64,000 nucleotides of DNA, taken from NCBI GenBank assembly GCA_023441055.1, contig JAEZQY010000047.1:124001-188000 (forward strand). Direction: 5' to 3'. Positions 52,111-61,009 of this stretch are shown here, piece after piece. The number at the start of each line of letters is the position of its first letter. The first letter of the stretch is position 1. The DNA comes from Bacillota bacterium. Lineage in GTDB: Bacteria > Bacillota > Bacilli > Paenibacillales > UBA4045. The notes beneath the pieces were generated by a model, which was not told the DNA's origin, searched no databases, and saw only the letters and a list, made by a program, of their open reading frames with translations. Both the position numbers and the translations under genes were made by a program.

Positions 52111-52228
52111 GAATCAACTTCATAACTACGCAAAACCGCTTAGCAGAGACTATATATTGACAGAGTGGATCATTCAGATCAATATATAGTCCCCATTCTA
52201 GCTGCTTCAGCATTTATGAAATTGATTC
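52111..52228. repeat. Nested-palindrome element in the trxA leader
   Basis: Outer arms GAATCAACTTCATAA (52111-52125) and TTATGAAATTGATTC (52214-52228) differ from perfect pairing at one base. Inside, GACTATATATTGA (52148-52160) pairs perfectly with TCAATATATAGTC (52179-52191). The element lies between the trxA promoter and start codon, so it is transcribed as a long forked hairpin. Its ends match a 36-base palindrome at 10221-10256. It could be a small non-coding mobile element or a regulatory RNA structure. Confidence 0.65.
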
Positions 52229-52260
52229 GATTATCATAACTAATCTATTCTTCTCTGTAA

Positions 52261-52290
52261 AGTATACCATAGCCATCTCATAATTCCCAA
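52261..52290 (-). promoter_or_regulatory. Probable trxA promoter
   Basis: TTGGGA (52285-52290) and TATACT (52261-52266) on the minus strand with an 18-base spacer. It predicts a leader of about 175 bases. Confidence 0.55.
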
Positions 52291-52341
52291 CTTGTTCAAC
52301 CGGCGTTGCAAATTGTTCATAATTGTTTCCAGAGTCCCGCC

Positions 52342-52371
52342 TTTACAACCCGCAATCGAATTGGGTATACT
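52342..52371 (+). promoter_or_regulatory. Probable yqzM promoter
   Basis: TTTACA (52342-52347) and TATACT (52366-52371) with an 18-base spacer, 60 bases before the start codon. Confidence 0.6.
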
Positions 52372-52430
52372 ATGGGATATGATGAACAGCCATTGTGCTG
52401 TACCGCATATCGGATCAGGGGGTTAGGACT

Positions 52431-52577
52431 ATGGAACGCATCAATCATGCAGAACAGCACGTGAACGAAGAACCGCGTAATGACTTCATGGATACAGCAA
52501 TCGGATTCGCTGGCATGTTCGCCTTCATGCTCGTTATCGCAATCATCTTTACGATATTCGAGATTGCTCTCAAGTAA
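52431..52577 (+). CDS. Small membrane protein, YqzM-like
   Basis: 48 residues: a polar N-terminus, a conserved RNDFMDTAIGF segment and one membrane helix to the C-terminus. Layout and the RND start of the conserved part resemble YqzM of Bacillus. Function unknown. ATG 52431 has a GGGGG site upstream. It has its own promoter and terminator and is convergent with dnaI. Confidence 0.7.
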   Translation: MERINHAEQHVNEEPRNDFMDTAIGFAGMFAFMLVIAIIFTIFEIALK

Positions 52578-52591
52578 CTGCCAATCCTCAA

Positions 52592-52621
52592 GCCCTCATC
52601 GCTCATCGGAGCGATGAGGGC
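52592..52621. terminator. Terminator between yqzM-like gene and dnaI
   Basis: Perfect 13-bp stem GCCCTCATCGCTC with a 4-base loop, followed on the plus strand by TTTTCTTT. Confidence 0.85.
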
Positions 52622-52640
52622 TTTTCTTTGGGACAGCCAT

Positions 52641-53585
52641 TCACCCGCGTTTATTCACGCCCTCCACCGCTACCACATCTACGAATGGACGAATGCGTTC
52701 CATAATGCGACGACCCTTCTCCTCGTCCTCGCCATCCTTGTTCGTAAAGCTGAAGTGCTGGGCCAAGCGGTCCAAGTCATAGTTCGATGTGTAGAAGGTC
52801 GGCTTGCGATTCATGCGATAATTTAGAATCGAACCCATCACATGATCACGTAGCCACGGGTTCATATTCTCAGCACCGATATCATCGAAGATCAGGAAGT
52901 CAGCTTCCTTCATCATATCGATCGTTTCCTTCAGCTTCTGCGGATCCTGGAACATGGACTTGAGATCCTCCATGAACTCCGGCATGTATACGATAATTCC
53001 CGTATGCCCCAGCTTAGCCATCTCCTTAAGCATATGGCCCATGAGATAGGTCTTGCCAGTTCCGAAGTCACCACATAAATAGAGTCCTCTATGCTGCAAT
53101 CCATTATTCTTCGTGCTCGTAATATATTGGGTTACCTGCAGCACAGCCTTGGCGCGCTGCGGATCGTAGTCCTTTATATCCTTGAGGGAATCGCTCACGT
53201 CCAGTGACTTCTCATCCACATAGAAGCTGCGAATACGCTGCTTGACCGTATCCTCCGCTTGCTGCGCAATCAGCTTCCGGCAAGCGACCTTATGATCACA
53301 GATCTGGGCGAAGCCATTATTATCCTGCACAGACAGCCATGTATAATAGCCTGGCAGATCATTCTGGCAGTTCACAAGCCCCGGACAAGCCGCGCAGCGG
53401 TCGAGCTCGTTCGCGTATTGGTACAGTCTCGGTACAGCTCCTCGAATCGACCGTTCATCGAGCTCCGGATGCTTCGCCAGGAAGCTGACGACCTGAGGAT
53501 GCTGGAGGACACGCTTCGAATTGGCCTCGACATTAGCTGCAGCTTCGGCCGGAATACGCTTCAGAATATCGGATAACGATTCCAT
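52641..53585 (-). CDS. dnaI: Primosomal protein DnaI (helicase loader)
   Basis: 314 residues. It loads the replicative helicase DnaC at origins. The N-terminal zinc-binding region has CAACPGLVNC and CDHKVACRKL; the AAA+ domain has Walker A GDFGTGKT, Walker B FLIFDDIG and ILNYRMNRKPTFYTSNYD. It follows dnaB by 29 bases, as in other Bacillota. Confidence 0.95.
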   Translation of the reverse strand: MESLSDILKRIPAEAAANVEANSKRVLQHPQVVSFLAKHPELDERSIRGAVPRLYQYANELDRCAACPGLVNCQNDLPGYYTWLSVQDNNGFAQICDHKVACRKLIAQQAEDTVKQRIRSFYVDEKSLDVSDSLKDIKDYDPQRAKAVLQVTQYITSTKNNGLQHRGLYLCGDFGTGKTYLMGHMLKEMAKLGHTGIIVYMPEFMEDLKSMFQDPQKLKETIDMMKEADFLIFDDIGAENMNPWLRDHVMGSILNYRMNRKPTFYTSNYDLDRLAQHFSFTNKDGEDEEKGRRIMERIRPFVDVVAVEGVNKRG

Positions 53586-53614
53586 CAGTTATCTCCCCTT
53601 CGTAGAATGATCTT

Positions 53615-55198
53615 CTATGAATCCGCGCTCTCCAGCTGCCGCAGTAGACGCTCGAATTCCGCTTCCTCATCCGCAGTAAGCGGCTGGCCGGGCTGAGTGG
53701 GCCGATACACCGGCAGCTTGGGCTTCCTGCCCGATGAGCCTGTGCCTGCAGAAGCTCCTCCTCGCCCCCTGACGCTGCCACTAGATTTGCCTCCAGCAGT
53801 GCCACCAGCAGTGCCTCCAGCAGCCTGTTGCTTCTTCTGCTCACGCGCCTTGCGTCCCTCCAACTCCTTCTGGAAGTACTGCGTGGCTTGCTCATAATTC
53901 AGGACACCTTGTCCCTGGAGACTCGCTGCGACCTTCTCAATATAAGTTGTGTTCCATGGCAGTTGATTCACCCGCATATGATGGATGAGCGCATTGAGCA
54001 CTTCATCCGGGAATCGGTACAGCACGTTCAATTTACTGAACAGCTCCTTGGTCGATCCCATGATCTTGGGCGCTACGAACAGCTGCAGCACCTTCGTATA
54101 CGGCTCTGTTCGCAGCATCTCATTGTAGCTAGCAGTGTCATAGCGTTCACGGAGACCTGCCGGCACCTCGAATCCAATCCCAATCGCAGCAGGCTGCAGC
54201 GCTTCCTCAGCTCCCGGCGATATTGCCGCTTGCGCGGATGCCGCGCTCTCCGCCTTCCCCTGATTCAGCTGCTCGACCAGGCTCCAATCTACACCTTCCT
54301 CGCGCTTCAGCCGCTGCATATAATAGGCCTCCGCTGTATGCTCGAACTCCCGCTCCACCCAATCGCCGTGAATATCGAACATTACGTCCTCGTCCAGCAA
54401 CTGGCCCAGCTCCTTCAGCGTAAGCCCATACTTGTCCGCATAATAATTCAGCCGCTCTATGATATCCTGCCGTTCCGCCAGCTGTTCGACATGCTGGCGA
54501 TTCAGCGAGCTCTTCGGAATGCGGCCGACAATCTGCGCATGCGAGAATCTAACCTTAGGAAGCTGCCGATCAACTGAAGCAGATACGGTTGCCTCGTCAT
54601 CCGCTTGCCGGGACAACTCGGCATTGGAGGATGCCGCCGATCGGCTGAGCGTGTAGACTTCGTAGAACGGAGATGTCAGCTCCTTGCGAATCAGATAAGG
54701 GTCCTCCAGCTCATCAGGCGTCTCCGATACGAGCTCCACCTGCAGGGCGCGCAAGGCGTGTTCGCCAATCTTGTCACGGAGCAGCAGCATCAGATGCGCG
54801 GTGCCGAAGAATTCCACCGGCGTCAGTGGCGGGAACATACGATATTCATACAAATACTCCTCTGTATGTACGTACTCTAATTGCGCCGATTGCATCAGCC
54901 CAACCGCTTCCAGCCTCGACATCGCCTCGATTAGAGCCTTGCGCCCGGCATCATTCGGCTCGATATCCAAGCCTCGAAACAGCCTGCGATGCTGCTCCAG
55001 CGGTGAATACCCCGACTGGTCAGCGGGCAGCTGACTGAGCAATAGCGAATAAAGACCGGCGGCCACCGCACCGATCATCGGCTGGTATGCACCGGTCATC
55101 ATCTTATATTCCAAAGGACCAAGTGTACAGTCTCGGAACACCGTGAACCGATGGTTCTCCGTGAACTGCATAGGGCTTGTTAGCTTCATTCCAATCAT
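53615..55198 (-). CDS. dnaB: Replication initiation and membrane attachment protein DnaB
   Basis: 527 residues, longer than Bacillus DnaB. The N-terminal winged-helix region starts LGPLEYKMMTGAYQPMIGA. A DnaB/DnaD-type C-terminal domain has YRFPDEVLNALIHHM and a YxxxIxxxW-like stretch. The tail after residue 450 is low-complexity Gly/Ser/Ala/Arg (GTAGGTAGGKSSGS) and is a likely flexible tether. It brings the helicase loader to DNA at the membrane. Two Met codons (residues 1 and 4) are possible starts. Confidence 0.93.
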   Translation of the reverse strand: MIGMKLTSPMQFTENHRFTVFRDCTLGPLEYKMMTGAYQPMIGAVAAGLYSLLLSQLPADQSGYSPLEQHRRLFRGLDIEPNDAGRKALIEAMSRLEAVGLMQSAQLEYVHTEEYLYEYRMFPPLTPVEFFGTAHLMLLLRDKIGEHALRALQVELVSETPDELEDPYLIRKELTSPFYEVYTLSRSAASSNAELSRQADDEATVSASVDRQLPKVRFSHAQIVGRIPKSSLNRQHVEQLAERQDIIERLNYYADKYGLTLKELGQLLDEDVMFDIHGDWVEREFEHTAEAYYMQRLKREEGVDWSLVEQLNQGKAESAASAQAAISPGAEEALQPAAIGIGFEVPAGLRERYDTASYNEMLRTEPYTKVLQLFVAPKIMGSTKELFSKLNVLYRFPDEVLNALIHHMRVNQLPWNTTYIEKVAASLQGQGVLNYEQATQYFQKELEGRKAREQKKQQAAGGTAGGTAGGKSSGSVRGRGGASAGTGSSGRKPKLPVYRPTQPGQPLTADEEAEFERLLRQLESADS

Positions 55199-55292
55199 GC
55201 ACCGTCCGTTTCATCGTTACTCTCTTATAGTAACATAGAATTCGATGCGTTCGGCGAACATTTTTTACATGAATCGTCGGGATGTTCCTTCA

Positions 55293-56756
55293 TTAGTCAT
55301 GATGCATGCCAGTATTTAACTCCTGATACAGCTCCGCATACGCTTCGGCCGACTTCCTCCAGCTATAGTCCAATACCTCCGCATTCGCATGCAGCTTCGA
55401 CCAATGGACATCCGATTGATAGAAGGTGAGCGCGCGCCGGATCGTGAACAGCATGTCATGCGCATTGTACGACTGGAAGCTGAATCCCCAGCCTTCTCCT
55501 GTGAATTCATTATATGGCATCACCGTATCCTTCAGCCCGCCGGTCTCGCGTACGATTGGTATCGTGCGATAGCGCAGCGCCAGCAGCTGGCCGATCCCGC
55601 ACGGCTCGAAGCGAGACGGCATGAGGAACAGCTCCGAGCCTGCGTAGATTCTTCGAGCCAGCCCTTCATCGAACCGAAGGTTGACGCTGATGCTCCCCGG
55701 ATATTGCTCGGACGCCGCGCGTAGCCAATGCTCATAATGCGCATCTCCGGTTCCCAGCACGACCAACTGCACATTCTCCTGCATGATGTCATGCAGGACA
55801 CGCATGACCAGGTCCAGCCCCTTCTGCTCGACCAGTCGCGTAACCATGGCGATCACCGGTGTATCGTCCAATTGCCGCAAGCCAACCTCCCGCTGCAGCG
55901 CCTGCTTATTCTCGCGCTTCCATCGCCTCCAATCCGGCTCCTCCTGCCGCCACGATACAGATAGTTGCTCATCCGTAGCCGGATCATAATCGCCATAGTC
56001 GATCCCATTCACAATGCCGCGCAGGTCTCCGCTTCGATCACGGAGCAGACCATCCATATTTTCGCCATACTCCGTCGTCTGAATCTCATTGGCATACGTC
56101 TGACTTACCGTCGTAATCCGATCCGCATTCACCAGTCCGCCCTTCAGACAGCTGACGCCGCCGTGATGAGACAGTGAGTTGATCGATTCATCCCAGCCAG
56201 GCACATCGAGCAGATCCCGCAACAGCTCCTCACCGAATACGCCCTGATACATCAGATTATGGATCGTGAACACGGACCTCGTCTGCGCATAGAATGGATC
56301 ATTCCGATACTTGTTCTTCATCAGATACGGGATGAGTCCCGTCTGCCAGTCATGGCTGTGAAGCACATCCGGCTGAAATTCGATTCTCGGCAATGCCTCC
56401 ATCACCGCCAGGCAGAAGAACGCATAGCGCTCCGCCTCATCTCCATACCCATACAGGCCGCTGCGCTTGAAGTAATACTCATTATCTACAAAATAATACA
56501 CAATCCCGTCAGCCTCCAGCTGCTGAATCCCGCAATACTGCGCTCGCCACCCGAGCTGCACCTGCCAATGCGCAACTGTCTGCTGTTCCATTCGCCTCTT
56601 GAATCGCTCCGGGATATCCGCATACTTCGGGAGAATGACCCTTACATCAAGTCCCAATTGCTGAAGCTGCTTCGGAAGTGCCCCAATCACATCGCCGAGT
56701 CCACCGCTCTTGGCCAGCGGCGCGCATTCAGAAGCTGCGAATAAGATCTTCATCAT
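55293..56756 (-). CDS. glgA: Glycogen synthase
   Basis: 487 residues, GT5 family. The ADP-glucose-binding motif KSGGLGD lies near residue 16; HSDW-type HDWQTGLIPYL and the C-terminal SRFEPCGIGQL follow. It extends alpha-1,4-glucan with ADP-glucose. GGGAGGGGGAG precedes the paired ATG start. Last of glgBCDA. Confidence 0.96.
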   Translation of the reverse strand: MMKILFAASECAPLAKSGGLGDVIGALPKQLQQLGLDVRVILPKYADIPERFKRRMEQQTVAHWQVQLGWRAQYCGIQQLEADGIVYYFVDNEYYFKRSGLYGYGDEAERYAFFCLAVMEALPRIEFQPDVLHSHDWQTGLIPYLMKNKYRNDPFYAQTRSVFTIHNLMYQGVFGEELLRDLLDVPGWDESINSLSHHGGVSCLKGGLVNADRITTVSQTYANEIQTTEYGENMDGLLRDRSGDLRGIVNGIDYGDYDPATDEQLSVSWRQEEPDWRRWKRENKQALQREVGLRQLDDTPVIAMVTRLVEQKGLDLVMRVLHDIMQENVQLVVLGTGDAHYEHWLRAASEQYPGSISVNLRFDEGLARRIYAGSELFLMPSRFEPCGIGQLLALRYRTIPIVRETGGLKDTVMPYNEFTGEGWGFSFQSYNAHDMLFTIRRALTFYQSDVHWSKLHANAEVLDYSWRKSAEAYAELYQELNTGMHHD

Positions 56757-56792
56757 ACTCCCCCTCCCATAGGTTCGTATCTTCCGCTGCTG

Positions 56793-57902
56793 CTAGATCA
56801 CACTCCGCTTAGCGGCCAGATAGGGTGAATTCGGATCACCATGGAGAAGCTTCCTATGGCTTACCCGAACATCCTTATCCAGCACCGCGCTAGTCACCTG
56901 CGCGCCTTCGCCGATGACGCCATTCTGGAGGATAATGCTATTGCGCACTACCGCCCCTCTCTTCACATGCACCCCGCGGAATAGAATGCTATTCTCTACC
57001 ACGCCCTCGATGATACAGCCATTAGCAATTAGCGCGTTCTTCACCGATGAGCCCGATACATAGCGAGAGGGCGGTTCATCCTTGATCTTCGTATAGATGA
57101 GGCTGGGACTGTAGAATAAGGACTTCCAGATTGCGGGGTCCAGCAATCTCATGCTGTTCTGGTAGTAGCTTGGAATCGTATTGATCACACCGAGATACCC
57201 CTCGTATTGGTACCCCTGTATCCGAACCCTGCCGATGTTCTTCATCACCGCATCCCGCACGAAGTGATCATAGCCCTGTGCCAAGGAGGTCTCAACCAGC
57301 TCCATCAGGAAGGATTTATGCATCACATAAATTTCTACCGCGATCAGATCACTGTTCAGTCTGCCGCTATGGTCCTGCATCTCCACAATGCGACCCGACT
57401 CATCCATCCGAATACGTCGGCACTGACCAGCGGTTTCCTCCTCCGTCTGCTTATATACCATCGTAATATCGGCATCACCTGCCAGATGCGCCTCGACGAC
57501 CTTGCTCAGATCGATATTGCACACCATATGGCTGCGCGTAACGACTACAATATCCTCACGGCTGCGATGGAAGTAGTCGCGCTGGCAGAAGAATTGGAAC
57601 AGATCGCCTCGCGCAACCTCCCGGCGCACATTCAGGTTGGGCGGCAGGAGGAAGAGGCCGCTGCGCTTGCGGTCCAGGTCCCACTCCTTGCCTGAGCCTA
57701 GATGATCCATTAATGCCCGATACTTCTCATGAGCCAGCACAGCTACATTGCTCATCCCCGAATTGACCATGCTTGACAGCATGAAATCAATTAAGCGATA
57801 TCGCGCGCCGAACGGAATTGCGGCCACACAGCGCTCTCTATGAAGCACCTCCAGATCATCCGCTTCATTGATCAGATTGATGACTCCCATCGCCCGCTTC
57901 AT
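56793..57902 (-). CDS. glgD: GlgD, regulatory partner of glucose-1-phosphate adenylyltransferase
   Basis: 369 residues. A nucleotidyltransferase fold with RYRLIDFMLSSMVNSG and a C-terminal left-handed beta-helix (ENSILFRGVHVKRGAVVRNS). The N-terminal nucleotide-binding glycine loop seen in GlgC is replaced by NLINEADDLEVL, so it is non-catalytic and forms a complex with GlgC. It overlaps glgC by 4 bases (57899-57902). Confidence 0.93.
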   Translation of the reverse strand: MKRAMGVINLINEADDLEVLHRERCVAAIPFGARYRLIDFMLSSMVNSGMSNVAVLAHEKYRALMDHLGSGKEWDLDRKRSGLFLLPPNLNVRREVARGDLFQFFCQRDYFHRSREDIVVVTRSHMVCNIDLSKVVEAHLAGDADITMVYKQTEEETAGQCRRIRMDESGRIVEMQDHSGRLNSDLIAVEIYVMHKSFLMELVETSLAQGYDHFVRDAVMKNIGRVRIQGYQYEGYLGVINTIPSYYQNSMRLLDPAIWKSLFYSPSLIYTKIKDEPPSRYVSGSSVKNALIANGCIIEGVVENSILFRGVHVKRGAVVRNSIILQNGVIGEGAQVTSAVLDKDVRVSHRKLLHGDPNSPYLAAKRSVI

Positions 57903-59041
57903 CCTTGTACGCCCCCTATTCGTGTTCCACCTGGTATTAAGGTGATCGGACCGTCCATTGTGCCGATCACGCAGCCTGGCTCGATGACCACATCATCTCC
58001 CACAATCGCTCGGCGTACGATCGCACCGGCTCCTATTGTCGTGTTCGGCATAATGACAGAGTCGATGACCTGACTCCCCTGCTCCGTATGTACGCCGTAG
58101 AACAAGATGGAATGCTTGGCATATCCGTGAACTACACACCCCTCATTCACTAAAGCATTCTCGATCACCGCTTCCGATGATATGTATTGCGCGGGCTGGT
58201 TCGGATTCTGGGAATAGATGCGCCAGCCGTGATCATTCAGCCGGAATTTCGGCGGACTATCCAGCAGGTCCATATTCGCCTCCCACAAGCTATCGATCGT
58301 GCCGACGTCCTTCCAGTAGCCCTCGAATCGGTACGCCATCAATCGCGCTTGCTCACTGAGCAGGCGAGGAATAATATCCTTACCGAAGTCATTGCTGGAC
58401 TTCGGGTTGCCCGCATCCTGGATCAGATATTCCTTCAGCACCGACCAGGTGAACATATACACGCCCATTGAAGCGAGATTGCTCGTCGGCTCCTTGGGCT
58501 TCTCTGCGAACGCGGTAATATGGTGCTGGTCATCGGTATGCATAATGCCGAAGCGGCTGGCTTCCTCCCAAGGCACCTCGATAACTGCGATTGTCGCATC
58601 AGCCTGATTCTCCTTATGAAATTGCAGCATCCAGTCATAATCCATCTTGTAGATATGATCGCCTGAGATGACGAGAAGGTACTCTGGATCGAACTGTTCA
58701 ATATAGCCGATATTCTGATAGATGGCATTGGCGGTTCCCTTGTACCAATCGCCGCCCTTGGACTTTACGAACGGCGGCAGGACGGCCACTCCACCTTCCT
58801 GGCGATCGAGATCCCAGGGTGAGCCGATGCCGATATATCGGTTCAATACAAGCGGCTGGTACTGGGTCAGCACGCCGACGGTGTCGATTCCGGAATTGGT
58901 GCAATTGCTCAGCGTGAAATCTATAATCCGGTACTTCCCCCCATAATGGACCGCCGGCTTGGCCAACCGCTGCGTCAACGCGCCTAGACGCTTCCCCTCT
59001 CCTCCGGCTAATAGCATGGCCACGACTTCCTTCTTCTGCAA
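57899..59041 (-). CDS. glgC: Glucose-1-phosphate adenylyltransferase
   Basis: 380 residues. It makes ADP-glucose, the donor for glycogen. The catalytic glycine loop LAGGEGKRLGALT lies near residue 12, then KPAVHYGGKYRIIDFTLSN, GDHIYKMDY and FAEKPKEP. The C-terminal beta-helix carries repeating hexapeptides. It starts 5 bases after glgB and overlaps glgD. Confidence 0.96.
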   Translation of the reverse strand: MQKKEVVAMLLAGGEGKRLGALTQRLAKPAVHYGGKYRIIDFTLSNCTNSGIDTVGVLTQYQPLVLNRYIGIGSPWDLDRQEGGVAVLPPFVKSKGGDWYKGTANAIYQNIGYIEQFDPEYLLVISGDHIYKMDYDWMLQFHKENQADATIAVIEVPWEEASRFGIMHTDDQHHITAFAEKPKEPTSNLASMGVYMFTWSVLKEYLIQDAGNPKSSNDFGKDIIPRLLSEQARLMAYRFEGYWKDVGTIDSLWEANMDLLDSPPKFRLNDHGWRIYSQNPNQPAQYISSEAVIENALVNEGCVVHGYAKHSILFYGVHTEQGSQVIDSVIMPNTTIGAGAIVRRAIVGDDVVIEPGCVIGTMDGPITLIPGGTRIGGVQG

Positions 59042-59046
59042 CTTGC

Positions 59047-60951
59047 TCAGCTCCCTCTCCTGTAATAGACGCCTGCAAGAGGCGGAATTTGGATGGTAAT
59101 GCTATGCGGCTGTCCATGCCAGGGCACCACCTCGGACACAATGCGCTTCTGATCGCCTCGGCTAGAGCCTCCAAACTCAATTAGGTCCGAATTGAACGCC
59201 AGCTCATACCCTCCCGGCTCTGGTACCCCAATCCGGTAGTCTGGATAACTCGCCGCCGAGAAATTAAGCACACATAGAAGCGAGCGCTCTGAATCAGCGC
59301 TGCGTCTTATCAAACTTATTACACATTGTTCGGAATCATTCACGTCAATCCAGTGAACACCCTCTGGCGCATAGTCCAGCTCCCAGAGTGCAGGCTCGCT
59401 GCGATAGAAGTGATTGAGCTCGTGTGTGAACCCCTTCATCCGGCGATGCGTCTCATACTCCGTCAGCAGCATCCAATCGAGCTGAGTCAGATCCTTCCAC
59501 TCGTCGAACTGACCGAATTCTCCGCCCATGAACAGCAGCTTCTTGCCTGGATGTGTGAACATGAACATCGCCAGCAATCGCAGATTGGCGAATTTATGCC
59601 GCATATCGCCAGGCATCTTATTCAGCAGGGAACGCTTGCCATGCACAACCTCGTCATGCGAGAGCGGCAGGATGAAGTTCTCGCTGTACAAGTACAGGAA
59701 CGAGAACAGCAATTGACTAACCGCCTTGCCGCGCAATTCGGGCTCAAGCTGCATGAAGCGCAGCGTATCATTCATCCAGCCCATGTTCCACTTATAATTG
59801 AAGCCCAATCCGCCCAGATGCACCGGCGCGCTGACCAGCGGTCTGGCCGAGGAATCCTCAGCGATCATGAGTGCATGCGGATAATACTGGAACACAACTT
59901 GATTCAATTGCTGGATGAATCGAACAGCCGCGTGGTGCTCCGAGCTGCCGTCCGCATTCATCAGCCATTGCTCCTGGGGCTTGTCGAAGTTCATATCGAG
60001 CATGCTCGCCACTGCGTCGACCCGCAATCCGTCGATGTGATACTCCTCCATCCAGAACAAGGCATTGCTGATGAGGAAGCCTGTCACCTCCGGCTTGTGA
60101 TAATCGAAGGACAACGTCCCCCATTGCGGTCGATCAGCGAGCCGGTCATCCTCAGGCTCATACAGGGCCGATCCGTCAAATCGCCTCAGCCCATGCTCGT
60201 CGCGAACGAAGTGCGCAGGCACCCAGTCCAGGATGACACCGATCCCGCTCTGGTGGCAGCGGTCCACGAACACCTTGAAGTCATTCGGCGTACCGAAGCG
60301 ACTGGTCACTGCGTAGAAGCCTGTAATCTGATAACCCCACGATCGGTCATACGGATGCTCTGAGATAGGCAGCAGCTCAATGTGCGTATATCCCATCTCC
60401 ACTGCGTAATCAATTAGTTCGTCAGCCAGCTGTCGATAGCTGAGCAGGTCCATCTCGTCATCTGGTCTCCCCGGCCGTCTCCAGGTACCCAGATGCACCT
60501 CGTAGATGTTCATCGGTTCATGATACCGGGCTGACGCGCGGCTATGCTGCCAATCTCGGTCCGACCATTCATAGCTGCCCAGCCGATGCACGACAGAGGC
60601 CGTAGCTGGTCGCAGCTCCGAACGGAAAGCGTAAGGATCCGCCTTCAGCTGTAATACCCCGTCCCGCGAGCTGCGAATTTCATACTTATACACGGCTCCC
60701 TCGCCAATGTCTGGAATGAACAGCCTCCACAGTCCGGATTCCGGATACCGGCGCATCGGATGGGCGGAGCCGTCCCAGTCATTGAAGTCGCCGACGACGC
60801 GCACTTCCAGAGCATGAGGTGCCCATACGGCGAATCGCACGCCCGAGTGTCCCTCGCACTCTAGCAGATGCGCGCCTAGCGTCTTATAGCTTTCATACAA
60901 CGTTCCTTGGTGAAAAAGATAGACATCATGCGCAGTGAGATCTGGCGCCAT
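59047..60951 (-). CDS. glgB: 1,4-alpha-glucan branching enzyme
   Basis: 634 residues, GH13. An N-terminal carbohydrate-binding module (GVRFAVWAPHALEVRVVGDF) is followed by the barrel: ELLPISEHP, DWVPAHF, DGLRVDAVASML with the catalytic Asp, MIAEDSSARP with the catalytic Glu, and PLSHDEVVHGK. It makes the alpha-1,6 branches of glycogen. First gene of the operon. AGAGG precedes the ATG, and it is divergent from a GH15-like gene. Confidence 0.96.
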   Translation of the reverse strand: MAPDLTAHDVYLFHQGTLYESYKTLGAHLLECEGHSGVRFAVWAPHALEVRVVGDFNDWDGSAHPMRRYPESGLWRLFIPDIGEGAVYKYEIRSSRDGVLQLKADPYAFRSELRPATASVVHRLGSYEWSDRDWQHSRASARYHEPMNIYEVHLGTWRRPGRPDDEMDLLSYRQLADELIDYAVEMGYTHIELLPISEHPYDRSWGYQITGFYAVTSRFGTPNDFKVFVDRCHQSGIGVILDWVPAHFVRDEHGLRRFDGSALYEPEDDRLADRPQWGTLSFDYHKPEVTGFLISNALFWMEEYHIDGLRVDAVASMLDMNFDKPQEQWLMNADGSSEHHAAVRFIQQLNQVVFQYYPHALMIAEDSSARPLVSAPVHLGGLGFNYKWNMGWMNDTLRFMQLEPELRGKAVSQLLFSFLYLYSENFILPLSHDEVVHGKRSLLNKMPGDMRHKFANLRLLAMFMFTHPGKKLLFMGGEFGQFDEWKDLTQLDWMLLTEYETHRRMKGFTHELNHFYRSEPALWELDYAPEGVHWIDVNDSEQCVISLIRRSADSERSLLCVLNFSAASYPDYRIGVPEPGGYELAFNSDLIEFGGSSRGDQKRIVSEVVPWHGQPHSITIQIPPLAGVYYRRGS

Positions 60952-60978
60952 TTTCGAACAACCTCTTTTCCATCTGCA

Positions 60979-60984
60979 TATAAT
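60979..60984 (+). promoter_or_regulatory. -10 box of the GH15-like gene
   Basis: TGCATATAAT, an extended -10, ends 26 bases before the start codon. The -35 region is poor. The glgB promoter must lie in the same 58-base spacer or inside the GH15-like gene. Confidence 0.45.
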
Positions 60985-61009
60985 GGGTATGAAACAGGAG
61001 GGATGCGTT

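Noticed and set aside
59326..60363. 345-codon frame antisense to glgB
   Set aside because: Shadow of glgB in GC-biased codons; no ribosome-binding site and His/Leu/Gln-rich composition.
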